Positions 21,959-28,752 of a stretch of DNA of 32,463 nucleotides are shown one piece after another. Position 1 is the first letter of the stretch. Every line of letters begins with the position of its first letter. This DNA comes from Acidimicrobiales bacterium (GTDB lineage: Bacteria; Actinomycetota; Acidimicrobiia; Acidimicrobiales; GCA-2861595), in contig DATAIT010000045.1 in assembly GCA_036262515.1 (NCBI GenBank), positions 1-32,463 on the forward strand. The letters run 5' to 3'. Below the pieces are notes generated by a model. It searched no databases and was not told where the DNA came from. It saw nothing but the letters and a program-made list of their open reading frames with translations. Made by a program: the position numbers and the translations under genes.

Positions 21959-22789
21959 CTAGTTCCTCCGGGGGCTCCAGCTCACGATGGCGGCCGGCGT
22001 CGTGCGCACGGGCGGACGAAGCTGGCCCCGGTCCTTCACCAGCCACGCCGAGAGGAGAGCGCGCAGCTCGCGGCGCACGGATGCGTCGTCGGGGAGGACG
22101 AGCTGATCGCGGTATGCCTTCACCGCCGCACCGAGGTCCTTGTGGCGGGCCCGGGTGCGCAGCTCCACCACCTCGACGTCGGCACGGATGCCGAGCTCGG
22201 CCAGGACGGCCACCGCGTCGAGGTACGTCGGCCCCGGCCGGCGCGGCTTTCCGTGGAAGTGACGCCACAGGGGATCGGTCAGGAAGTCGAGGCTGGCTGC
22301 GCCCAGGTAGAGGAAGGCGCGCTCGGTGGTGCAGTCGTCCAGCTTGGCGAGGAACCTCTTGGCGTCGGCGACCAGGGGCAGGACGTAGGAGCACACCGAC
22401 ACGGAGGCCGGTGCGACGTCGACGTCCGGCCACCTGCCGACCAGGGCGTCCACGTTGGCCAGGCGCATCCGGCGGGCCTGCTTGTCGACGATGGCCACCA
22501 TGGCTGCACTGGCGTCGACGGCCACCACGTGCCGGACCCGGGGGGCGAGGGCGAGCGCGAAGCGCCCGGGCCCGGCGCCCACGTCGAGGACGGTCGAGTC
22601 GGGCCCCGTGGCCCGGCGCAGACGGGCGAACAGCGGGTCCCGCTCGGCCGTGCCCGCCATCGCGGCGGCGAACCGTTTGGCCCTGGCATCCCAGAACGCC
22701 GGGCCGACGGCGGCACGCTCGGGGTCCAACCGTTCCATCTCGGCCAGGCGTGCGTTCACGAGGGTGGACCAGCGGGTCGAAGCGAGCAT
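21959..22789 (-). CDS. class I SAM-dependent methyltransferase
   Basis: 276 residues. Motif I is VLDVGAGPGRFALALAP, followed by VVAVDASAAMVAIV (acidic residue after beta-2) and a motif-IV-like region VSVCSYVLPLVAD. This is the seven-strand fold of SAM methyltransferases. The substrate cannot be judged; 'AFWDARAKRFAA' before motif I is common in small-molecule methyltransferases of actinobacteria. ATG 22789 is preferred over ATG 22810 because GATACT lies 5 nt before it and the family usually begins near 'RWSTLVNARLAEM'. It diverges from the H1-like gene across 60 bp. Confidence 0.82.
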   Translation of the reverse strand: MLASTRWSTLVNARLAEMERLDPERAAVGPAFWDARAKRFAAAMAGTAERDPLFARLRRATGPDSTVLDVGAGPGRFALALAPRVRHVVAVDASAAMVAIVDKQARRMRLANVDALVGRWPDVDVAPASVSVCSYVLPLVADAKRFLAKLDDCTTERAFLYLGAASLDFLTDPLWRHFHGKPRRPGPTYLDAVAVLAELGIRADVEVVELRTRARHKDLGAAVKAYRDQLVLPDDASVRRELRALLSAWLVKDRGQLRPPVRTTPAAIVSWSPRRN

Positions 22790-22794
22790 GGGCA

Positions 22795-22800
22795 AGTATC
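22795..22800 (-). promoter_or_regulatory. candidate -10 box (GATACT)
   Basis: GATACT on the minus strand ends 5 nt before ATG 22789, slightly short for a leaderless start but within range. It sits inside the alternative coding start at 22810. Confidence 0.3.
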
Positions 22801-22836
22801 GCCCTGACATCGGTGCGTGGCCCCCGGGCGGACGCG

Positions 22837-22842
22837 TAGGAT
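22837..22842 (+). promoter_or_regulatory. candidate -10 box (TAGGAT), leaderless start
   Basis: TAGGAT is followed by 7 nt (all T/G) and ATG 22850, matching the layout at 9818 and 12975. No -35 hexamer is evident. Confidence 0.5.
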
Positions 22843-22849
22843 TTGGGGG

Positions 22850-24202
22850 ATGAAGAAGCCGCGTTTCGGGGGGGAAGGCCGCTCGTCGCGTGAGGACGCG
22901 GAGCGGGAGGCGCAGGAGGAGTTGAACCGGCTCTCGCGCCGGGGTGGCCCGCCGCCCCCGCCGGCTGGCGGAGGAGACCGTCCGCCCGCCTCGTCGGGTC
23001 GCTCGCCCTATGCGCAGCAGCGGTCCTCCTATGCGCCGCCGCCCGCCGCTCCCGGCCGCTCGTCCTACACCCCTCCGCCCCGACCCTCGGCCCCGCCCCG
23101 CGCCGAGTCGCGGTCACCCGGGTTCGGTGGTCGGGCCCCCGCCGCCGGGGACTGGGACGACGAGTACGACGAGGAGTACGACGACGAGGACGCCGAGGAC
23201 GACGACGACCTCTACAGCGGGCCCCGCAGCGCCAAGGAGGAGGAAGAGGCGGTCACCGGGCTCGCATTGCGTGACTGGGCGGCCGGCCGTGGGAAGGCCG
23301 ACCGGTTGGAGGAGTTCGCCCTTCCCCGTCTCGACCACTCGTCGATCGAGGCCCAGCGTGACCGGGCTCTCCGCGACATCATGGAGCGCCAGGAACGGCT
23401 GCAACGTGAGTACCGGGAGCAGAGGGCGCGGCTGCAGCCGGTGGAAGGCGCTCCTGAGGTGTCCGACGTGCGGGCCGCCCACCAGATGAACGTCCTCCGC
23501 CGGGGCAAGCCGCCGGGGATGATGAACATGGCGGCTGTCCAGACCGGCAACTTCAACCGCCAGCGGCGCGAGCGCATGGAGGCGGCCGAGGAGGCGGCGG
23601 CGGCCCCGCCTGCGGCGCCGGCCGGACGGGCCAAGAAGCCGGCGGCGGCCAAGAAGCAGGGGGCCGAGAAGCCGCTGCCCTCCGGGCGGCCCGCCCCGGC
23701 CGGGCGGGCGACGGCGAGGACGGCGAAGGCCGCCGGGTCTGCGAAGGCCGCGAAGACCGCTCCGGCGTCGAGGTCCGCCACGGCGAAGGCGGCGGCGGCC
23801 AGGGCGACGAAGCCGGCGTCCGCCGGGCGGGCGGGAGCCGACACGGCGAAGGCGGCCAAGACTGCGAGGCCGGCGCCCAGGACGGCGAAGACTCCGGTGG
23901 AGACGGCGGCCAGGACGGCCCGGGTCACCGCCGCCAAGACGGCTCGGGACACCACCGGGAAGAACGCCCGGGCCACCGCGGCGAGGGATGCCCAGGCCAA
24001 GCCGGCGAAGGCCCCGCCGGCCAGGGCTGCGAAGGCGCCGGCGGCCAGGACGGCGAAGGACGGGGAGTCCCGTCCTCCGACGGCGCGCCGGGCGGCGACC
24101 GGCACCGCAGCGCCGGCGCCGGGAGCAGCGAAGACGGCGCCGGGACCAGCGAAGACGGCGAAGCCGGCGAAGTCGGTGGCCAAGACGCCCCGTCGGGGCT
24201 AG
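22850..24202 (+). CDS. histone-H1-like Lys/Ala-rich protein with acidic patch
   Basis: 450 residues in four parts. Residues 1-100 are polar and Pro/Ser-rich. Residues 101-120 are almost all Asp, Glu and Tyr. Residues about 165-200 form a charged helix (RDIMERQERLQREYREQ). From about 250 to the end is a Lys/Ala/Arg/Thr/Pro tail with dozens of short units such as AKTA, AKAA and ARTA. The tail resembles histone H1 and bacterial H1-like or HupB-type C-terminal tails that bind DNA without sequence preference; binding of DNA or RNA is inferred. No signal peptide or membrane segment. It lacks the HU fold at its N-terminus, so it is not a HupB homolog. Its mRNA is probably leaderless. Confidence 0.7.
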   Translation: MKKPRFGGEGRSSREDAEREAQEELNRLSRRGGPPPPPAGGGDRPPASSGRSPYAQQRSSYAPPPAAPGRSSYTPPPRPSAPPRAESRSPGFGGRAPAAGDWDDEYDEEYDDEDAEDDDDLYSGPRSAKEEEEAVTGLALRDWAAGRGKADRLEEFALPRLDHSSIEAQRDRALRDIMERQERLQREYREQRARLQPVEGAPEVSDVRAAHQMNVLRRGKPPGMMNMAAVQTGNFNRQRRERMEAAEEAAAAPPAAPAGRAKKPAAAKKQGAEKPLPSGRPAPAGRATARTAKAAGSAKAAKTAPASRSATAKAAAARATKPASAGRAGADTAKAAKTARPAPRTAKTPVETAARTARVTAAKTARDTTGKNARATAARDAQAKPAKAPPARAAKAPAARTAKDGESRPPTARRAATGTAAPAPGAAKTAPGPAKTAKPAKSVAKTPRRG

Positions 24203-24218
24203 GCCGGGGGCCGGACAG

Positions 24219-24611
24219 GTGTCCTGGCTCGCAGCCGGCGAACGGGAGCTGGAAGGGGCCTGCGGCCAGGGGTTCCTGCAGGGAATCCTGCTCAGCGAGG
24301 TCTCTGCGCCCCGCTACACGACGGCCACCGAGCGTCGCATCGTCATGTGCGACGAGGTCACGCGCGACCGGCGCGGCAGGGTCAGCGTCACGACCATCGG
24401 CCTCCAGGTCCCGTGGAGCCGGGTGTGCGCGTACTGGGTCGGCGTGGTGCCGTTCCCCCCCGATATGTGGCGGGAGGGCCCGGAGGGTGAGGTCATCGTC
24501 TTCACCCTCGAGCCGGAGGCGGCCGACGGGCGCGACATCGTGGTGTGGCCGCGCAGCGATGGATGGATGGCCGCGGCGGCGGCCATGGGAGTCCCCGAGC
24601 TCAAGGACTGA
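24219..24611 (+). CDS. unknown protein downstream of the H1-like gene
   Basis: 130 residues, cytoplasmic. It has beta-rich segments (RRIVMCDEVTRDRRGRVSVT, SRVCAYWVGVVPFPPDM, EGEVIVFTLEPEA) and ends with WMAAAAAMGVPELKD. No family recognised. GTG 24219 is the most likely start, 16 nt after the previous stop; no clear Shine-Dalgarno is present, only ACAG before it. The short gap suggests cotranscription with the H1-like gene. It converges with the ABC exporter gene, 15 bp apart. Confidence 0.55.
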   Translation: MSWLAAGERELEGACGQGFLQGILLSEVSAPRYTTATERRIVMCDEVTRDRRGRVSVTTIGLQVPWSRVCAYWVGVVPFPPDMWREGPEGEVIVFTLEPEAADGRDIVVWPRSDGWMAAAAAMGVPELKD

Positions 24612-24626
24612 CGCGCCCGGTGACGT

Positions 24627-26543
24627 TCAGGGGCGGGCGAGCCGGTCGGACGCCGGACCTCGGCGGGAGCCGCCGGCTCCGTTGGCGGCGGGGCGCTCGA
24701 ACTGGATCCGGCACAGCTCCGCGTACAGGCCGCCGGCGCCCGCCAGGTCGTCGTGGCGGCCTCGCTCGACGATGCGGCCCTCGTCGAGGACGAGGATGTC
24801 GTCGGCGGCCGTCACCGTCGATAGGCGGTGGGCGATGACCAGGCTGGAACGGCCGTGCAGCGCCTCGGCCAGCGCGTTCTGGATGAGCAGCTCCGACTCG
24901 GAGTCCAGATGGGCGGTGGCCTCGTCGAGGATGACCAGCGCCGGGTCCTTCAACAGCAGCCGGGCGATGGCGACGCGCTGCTTCTCGCCACCCGACAGTC
25001 GGTGGCCCCGCTCACCCACCACGGTGTCGTAGCCGTCGGGCAGCGAGGCGACCAGGTCGTGGATCCGAGCGGCTCGCGCCGCCTCGATCATCTCGTCCTC
25101 GGTGGCGTCGGGGCGGGCGTAGAGGAGGTTGTGGCGGATGGTGTCGTGGAAGAGATGGGAGTCCTGCAACACCATGCCGACGGCGGCGGTGAGGCTCTCG
25201 ATGCCGACGTCCCGGACGTCGTGGCCCTCGATCCGCACCACGCCGGCGGTGGCGTCGTAGATGCGGGGCAGGAGCATGGCCACGGTGGTCTTGCCCGCCC
25301 CCGACGGGCCCACGAGGGCGACCCGACGGCCCGGCTCGATGGTGAAGGACACGTCCTTCAGGACCCACGCCCGCTCGTCGTAGCCGGCGTCGGTGAACTC
25401 GCCCTCGAGCGACTCGAGCGTGACGTCGGCGGCCCGGGGATAGCGGAACCACACCTCCGACAGCTCGGCCCGTCCGGTCGGGGTGTCGAGGGCGACGGCT
25501 CCGTCGCGCTCGGAGATGGCCGAGGGGAAGTCGAGCACCTCGAAGACCCGCTGGAACGACACGACGGCCCCGGCCAGGTCGATCCGCGCCCCGGCCAGCA
25601 TGGTCATCGGCCCGTACAGCTGGGTTAGGTAGGCGGTGAAGGCGACGATGGTGCCGAGCGTCAGCGTGCCGTCGATGGCCATGTGACCGCCGGCCCAGTA
25701 GACGACGCCGATGCCCACGGCGGCCACGAGCCCGAACATGCCGTGGAACACGCGGCCGTACACGGCGGTGTCGATGCCGACGTCGCGCAGGCGGGCGGCG
25801 CGCTGGGAAAAGCTGGCCGACTCCCGGCCCCGCTGGCTGAACAGCTTCACGAGCAGGGCCCCGCCCACCTGGAAGCGCTCGGTCATCTGGGCGTTCATGC
25901 CGGCGCTGGCGTCCATCTGCTCGGCCATGAGTTGGTGGAGCCGGCCGCGCATGCGCCGGGTGACGAGGATGAACAGCGGCGCGATGACGAGGGCCAGCAG
26001 CGTCAACCGCCACTCCAGCACGACCATGGCGACGAGGGTGACGGCGAGGCCGAGCACGGTGGACGCCATTGACGACGCCGTCTCCATGAAGGCCCGGTGA
26101 CCACCTTGGAGGTCGTTGGTGAGGCGGCTGGTGACGGCTCCCGTCTGCGATCGGGTGAAGAAGGCCACGGGCATGCGCTGGATGTGGTCGAACAGCGCGA
26201 CCCGCAGGTCGAAGATCACCCCCTCACCCACCTGGCTCACCAGCCAGCGGGTGGCCACCTGGGCGGCGGTTCCGGCGAACGCCACCAGCAGGATGGCCGC
26301 GCACAGGACGTTGAGCAGGCCGAGCCGCTTGTGCCCGATGGCAGAGTCGATCACGGCCCGGTACAGCAGCGGCGGCACGGCGCCGAGCACCGACGACGAC
26401 ACGATCAGGACGAGGACGGCGACGATCTTGCCCCTGTAGCGGCGGGCGAAGCCCCACACCCGGAGCAGCAGCTCTTTCGAGATGGTGGCGTCGACGTCGA
26501 CGGGGCCGCTATGGAGCATGCGCCACGCGGCGAACGTGTTCAC
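24627..26543 (-). CDS. ABC exporter half-transporter (fused membrane and ATPase domains)
   Basis: 638 residues. The N-terminal ABC_membrane domain has about six helices (e.g. IVAVLVLIVSSSVLGAVPPL, STVLGLAVTLVAMVVLEW). The C-terminal ATPase domain has Walker A GPSGAGKTT near residue 416, signature LSGGEKQRVAIARLLL, Walker B ALVILDEATAHLD and an H-loop IAHRLSTV, so all catalytic motifs are intact. It should act as a homodimer of the MsbA/LmrA type, or a heterodimer, exporting a lipid, peptide or drug. GTG 26543 has CATAAT 6 nt upstream; a Met eight codons later is an alternative. It diverges from the GH99-like gene across 282 bp. Confidence 0.92.
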   Translation of the reverse strand: MNTFAAWRMLHSGPVDVDATISKELLLRVWGFARRYRGKIVAVLVLIVSSSVLGAVPPLLYRAVIDSAIGHKRLGLLNVLCAAILLVAFAGTAAQVATRWLVSQVGEGVIFDLRVALFDHIQRMPVAFFTRSQTGAVTSRLTNDLQGGHRAFMETASSMASTVLGLAVTLVAMVVLEWRLTLLALVIAPLFILVTRRMRGRLHQLMAEQMDASAGMNAQMTERFQVGGALLVKLFSQRGRESASFSQRAARLRDVGIDTAVYGRVFHGMFGLVAAVGIGVVYWAGGHMAIDGTLTLGTIVAFTAYLTQLYGPMTMLAGARIDLAGAVVSFQRVFEVLDFPSAISERDGAVALDTPTGRAELSEVWFRYPRAADVTLESLEGEFTDAGYDERAWVLKDVSFTIEPGRRVALVGPSGAGKTTVAMLLPRIYDATAGVVRIEGHDVRDVGIESLTAAVGMVLQDSHLFHDTIRHNLLYARPDATEDEMIEAARAARIHDLVASLPDGYDTVVGERGHRLSGGEKQRVAIARLLLKDPALVILDEATAHLDSESELLIQNALAEALHGRSSLVIAHRLSTVTAADDILVLDEGRIVERGRHDDLAGAGGLYAELCRIQFERPAANGAGGSRRGPASDRLARP

Positions 26544-26549
26544 GCGGCC

Positions 26550-26555
26550 ATTATG
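26550..26555 (-). promoter_or_regulatory. candidate -10 box (CATAAT)
   Basis: On the minus strand CATAAT ends 6 nt before GTG 26543, one mismatch from TATAAT. The mRNA would be leaderless. No -35 hexamer at 16-18 nt. Confidence 0.4.
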
Positions 26556-26811
26556 GCGGCAGGGTTCCAGGACAGGATCACACCGCGTCGGCGACTCCAG
26601 ACCGATCGGGGCTGCGTCTCCCGAGGTCGAGTCGGGCATCGTGTGAGCGGTGCTGTAGTGGCTGCGCCCGGACCGGAGCGGCGGTTGCCGGTCCATGGGG
26701 CGGTGTCGGGCCGTCCGGCCCTGACCGCTGCCCGCCGGCTGCCGCACCGCGGCTGGGCCGCCGGCGGACCGGCGACGCAGCGCCTGTTCCGACGTGACCC
26801 TCGGGCTGGGC

Positions 26812-26817
26812 CAGACT
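26812..26817 (+). promoter_or_regulatory. candidate -10 box (CAGACT)
   Basis: CAGACT ends 8 nt before ATG 26826, the same box and distance as at the penicillin-binding protein gene. The remaining divergent gap, 26556-26811, holds no gene or clear motif. Confidence 0.35.
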
Positions 26818-26825
26818 CTCCGCCC

Positions 26826-28634
26826 ATGATGCGGCGGACGATTCGACATGTGGCCCTGGCCGTCGTCGTTGCGGCCGGTCTGACGGTGGGCCCGGGCGCC
26901 CGTCCGGCCGGGGCGGTGGCGGCACAGCCGGCGGCGCGCGGCTACTGGTTCGTGGGCGCCGACGGTGGCGTGTTCGGCTTCGGCGGGGCCCAGTTCTTCG
27001 GATCGACGGGCGCGATCACGCTCAACAAGCCGATCGTGGGCATGGCGACGACGCGGAGCGGGCGGGGCTACTGGCTGGTGGCGTCCGACGGTGGCGTGTT
27101 CGCCTTCGGCGACGCCGTGTTCCGGGGCTCGACCGGCGCTCTCGCCCTCAAGGCGCCGATCGTGGGCATGGCGGCCACGCCCTCGGGGGCCGGCTACTGG
27201 CTCGTCGCCTCGGACGGCGGGGTGTTCGCCTTCGGCGACGCCGTGTTCTCGGGATCCACCGGCGCCATCACCCTCAACAAGCCGATCGTGGGCATGGCGG
27301 GCACTCCTACCGGCCGTGGCTACTGGCTCGTGGCGTCCGACGGCGGGGTGTTCTCGTTCGGCGACGCCGTATTCCGCGGCTCGTCGGGCGCCATCAAGCT
27401 CAACAAGCCGATCGTCGGGATGGCGACGACGCCCTCCGGGCGGGGCTACTGGCAGGTGGCGTCCGACGGCGGGATCTTCGCCTTCGGCGACGCCGAGTTC
27501 AAAGGCTCCATGGGGGCTGTGCCCCTGAACAAGCCGATCGTTGCCATCGCATCCACCCCTCGCGGCGTCGGGTACTGGATGGTGGCGTCGGACGGCGGCG
27601 TGTTCAGCTTCGGGGACGCCGCCTTCGCCGGGAGCACCGGAGGGCAGCGACTGACCTCGCCGATCGTCGGCGTCGTGGCGCCGCCCGTGCGCACCACGCC
27701 CGAGGTCCCGGCGTTCTTCTACCCGTGGTACGGACGCCCGGACCGCGACGGCGAGTGGCGCCACTGGGAGGGCAACGGCCACATGCCGCCCGACGACTTC
27801 GCCGCCAACTTCGCGCCGGCCCGCGGGCTGTACAGCAGCACCGATCCCGGCGTGCTCGCCGCCCAGATGGCCGACATGGCGGGCGCCGGCATCGACCTCG
27901 TGGTCACCTCGTGGTGGGGGAGGGGCTCGTTCGAGGACAAAGGCCTCCAGGCCGTGCTGGCCGCCGCCGCCTCACGCCGGATGCGCGTCGCCGTCCACAT
28001 CGAGCCCTACGCCGGGCGCTCGGTGAGCACCGTCGAGCAGGACGTCGCCTACCTGCGGTCGCTCGGTGTGCGCGACGTGTGGCTGTACAACATCCAGGGG
28101 TTTCCGGCGGCCGAGTTGGCGCTGGCCAGGAGCCGGATGGGCGTCGACATGCGGGTGATGGGCAACGGCACGAATCCGGCGGCTTACCGGTCCGGAGCGT
28201 TCGCCTCGTTCGCCCAGGCAGCAGGCCTCGACGGCATCTACACCTACGACGCCGTCCGCTACACGCCGTCGGACTTCGCGACCGTGTGCGCGGCCGCCCG
28301 CCAGGCGAACCTGTTGTGCTCGGCGTCGGTGTCGCCGGGCTACGTGGCCAACCGCACCAAGCCGGGCGACGCCCAGGTCGTGTCGCGGGAGGGCGGAGCC
28401 CGATACGACGCCACCTGGGTCGGGGCGGTCAACGCCGCCTCCGACATCGTCAGCGTCACGAGCTACAACGAGTGGCACGAGGGGACCCAGATCGAGGGTG
28501 CCGTCCCGTTCTGCTTCCCGGAAGGGATCTGCTCGGCCGGGTACGACGGCGCGTACGGCACGGGAGGCGCGGCGGCCCAGGGCGCCTACCTGTCCCGTAC
28601 CGCGTTCTGGTCGTCGATCTTCCACGGCTTGTGA
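26826..28634 (+). CDS. secreted repeat protein fused to a GH99-like glycoside hydrolase
   Basis: 602 residues. The signal peptide starts MMRRTIRHVALAVVVAAGL and ends near AGAVAAQ. Residues 39-290 are six tandem 42-residue repeats (GYWLVASDGGVFAFGDA ... GSTGA ... PIVGMA), a hallmark of Acidimicrobiia surface proteins that probably folds as a beta-propeller. Residues about 295-602 resemble GH99/GH71-like hydrolases: AFFYPWYGRPDRDG at the start, DLVVTSWWGRGS, VAVHIEPYAGR, and the late SYNEWHEGTQIE, which holds the expected acidic residues of family GH99. Known GH99 enzymes cut alpha-mannose linkages endo-wise. The repeats may bind polysaccharide or the wall. Substrate is inferred only from family. 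It converges with the LPXTG gene. Confidence 0.85.
   Translation: MMRRTIRHVALAVVVAAGLTVGPGARPAGAVAAQPAARGYWFVGADGGVFGFGGAQFFGSTGAITLNKPIVGMATTRSGRGYWLVASDGGVFAFGDAVFRGSTGALALKAPIVGMAATPSGAGYWLVASDGGVFAFGDAVFSGSTGAITLNKPIVGMAGTPTGRGYWLVASDGGVFSFGDAVFRGSSGAIKLNKPIVGMATTPSGRGYWQVASDGGIFAFGDAEFKGSMGAVPLNKPIVAIASTPRGVGYWMVASDGGVFSFGDAAFAGSTGGQRLTSPIVGVVAPPVRTTPEVPAFFYPWYGRPDRDGEWRHWEGNGHMPPDDFAANFAPARGLYSSTDPGVLAAQMADMAGAGIDLVVTSWWGRGSFEDKGLQAVLAAAASRRMRVAVHIEPYAGRSVSTVEQDVAYLRSLGVRDVWLYNIQGFPAAELALARSRMGVDMRVMGNGTNPAAYRSGAFASFAQAAGLDGIYTYDAVRYTPSDFATVCAAARQANLLCSASVSPGYVANRTKPGDAQVVSREGGARYDATWVGAVNAASDIVSVTSYNEWHEGTQIEGAVPFCFPEGICSAGYDGAYGTGGAAAQGAYLSRTAFWSSIFHGL
26940..27695 (+). repeat. six tandem 126-bp repeats
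   Basis: Units of 126 bp begin at 26940, 27066, 27192, 27318, 27444 and 27570, each starting with GGCTACTGG or a close variant (GGGTACTGG in the last). Each encodes 42 residues. The middle units are most alike in DNA; the first and last have diverged, as expected for internal duplication within an array. Confidence 0.85.
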
Positions 28635-28690
28635 TCGTCGTCGAGCCCGCCGACCCTGGTCCCCCGCAGCCCGACGCAATGAGCGGGTCG

Positions 28691-28732
28691 GAAAATGACA
28701 GAGGGGCCGGCTCCCCGCCGGCCCCCCTGTCA
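28691..28732 (-). terminator. intrinsic terminator of the LPXTG protein gene
   Basis: Arms 28696-28711 and 28717-28732 form a 16-bp GC-rich stem with one mismatch and a 5-nt loop. On the minus strand it is followed by TTTTC (28695-28691), the best terminator in the window. For the plus-strand GH99-like gene there is no T-run, but the stem could still act. A second small hairpin (CCGCC-TTTC-GGCGG, 28738-28751) lies right after the minus-strand stop. Confidence 0.7.
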
Positions 28733-28752
28733 CCGTGCCGCCTTTCGGCGGA

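Noticed and set aside
26940-27695. CRISPR array
   Set aside because: The tandem units are 126 bp, in frame and encode a protein repeat; there are no spacers. No other direct-repeat array is present.
26556-27782. Upstream extension of the ABC exporter frame, with regular EHPAVGRH-like repeats
   Set aside because: The repeats are only the antisense reading of the 126-bp repeat array of the GH99-like gene; the ABC protein starts naturally at GTG 26543.
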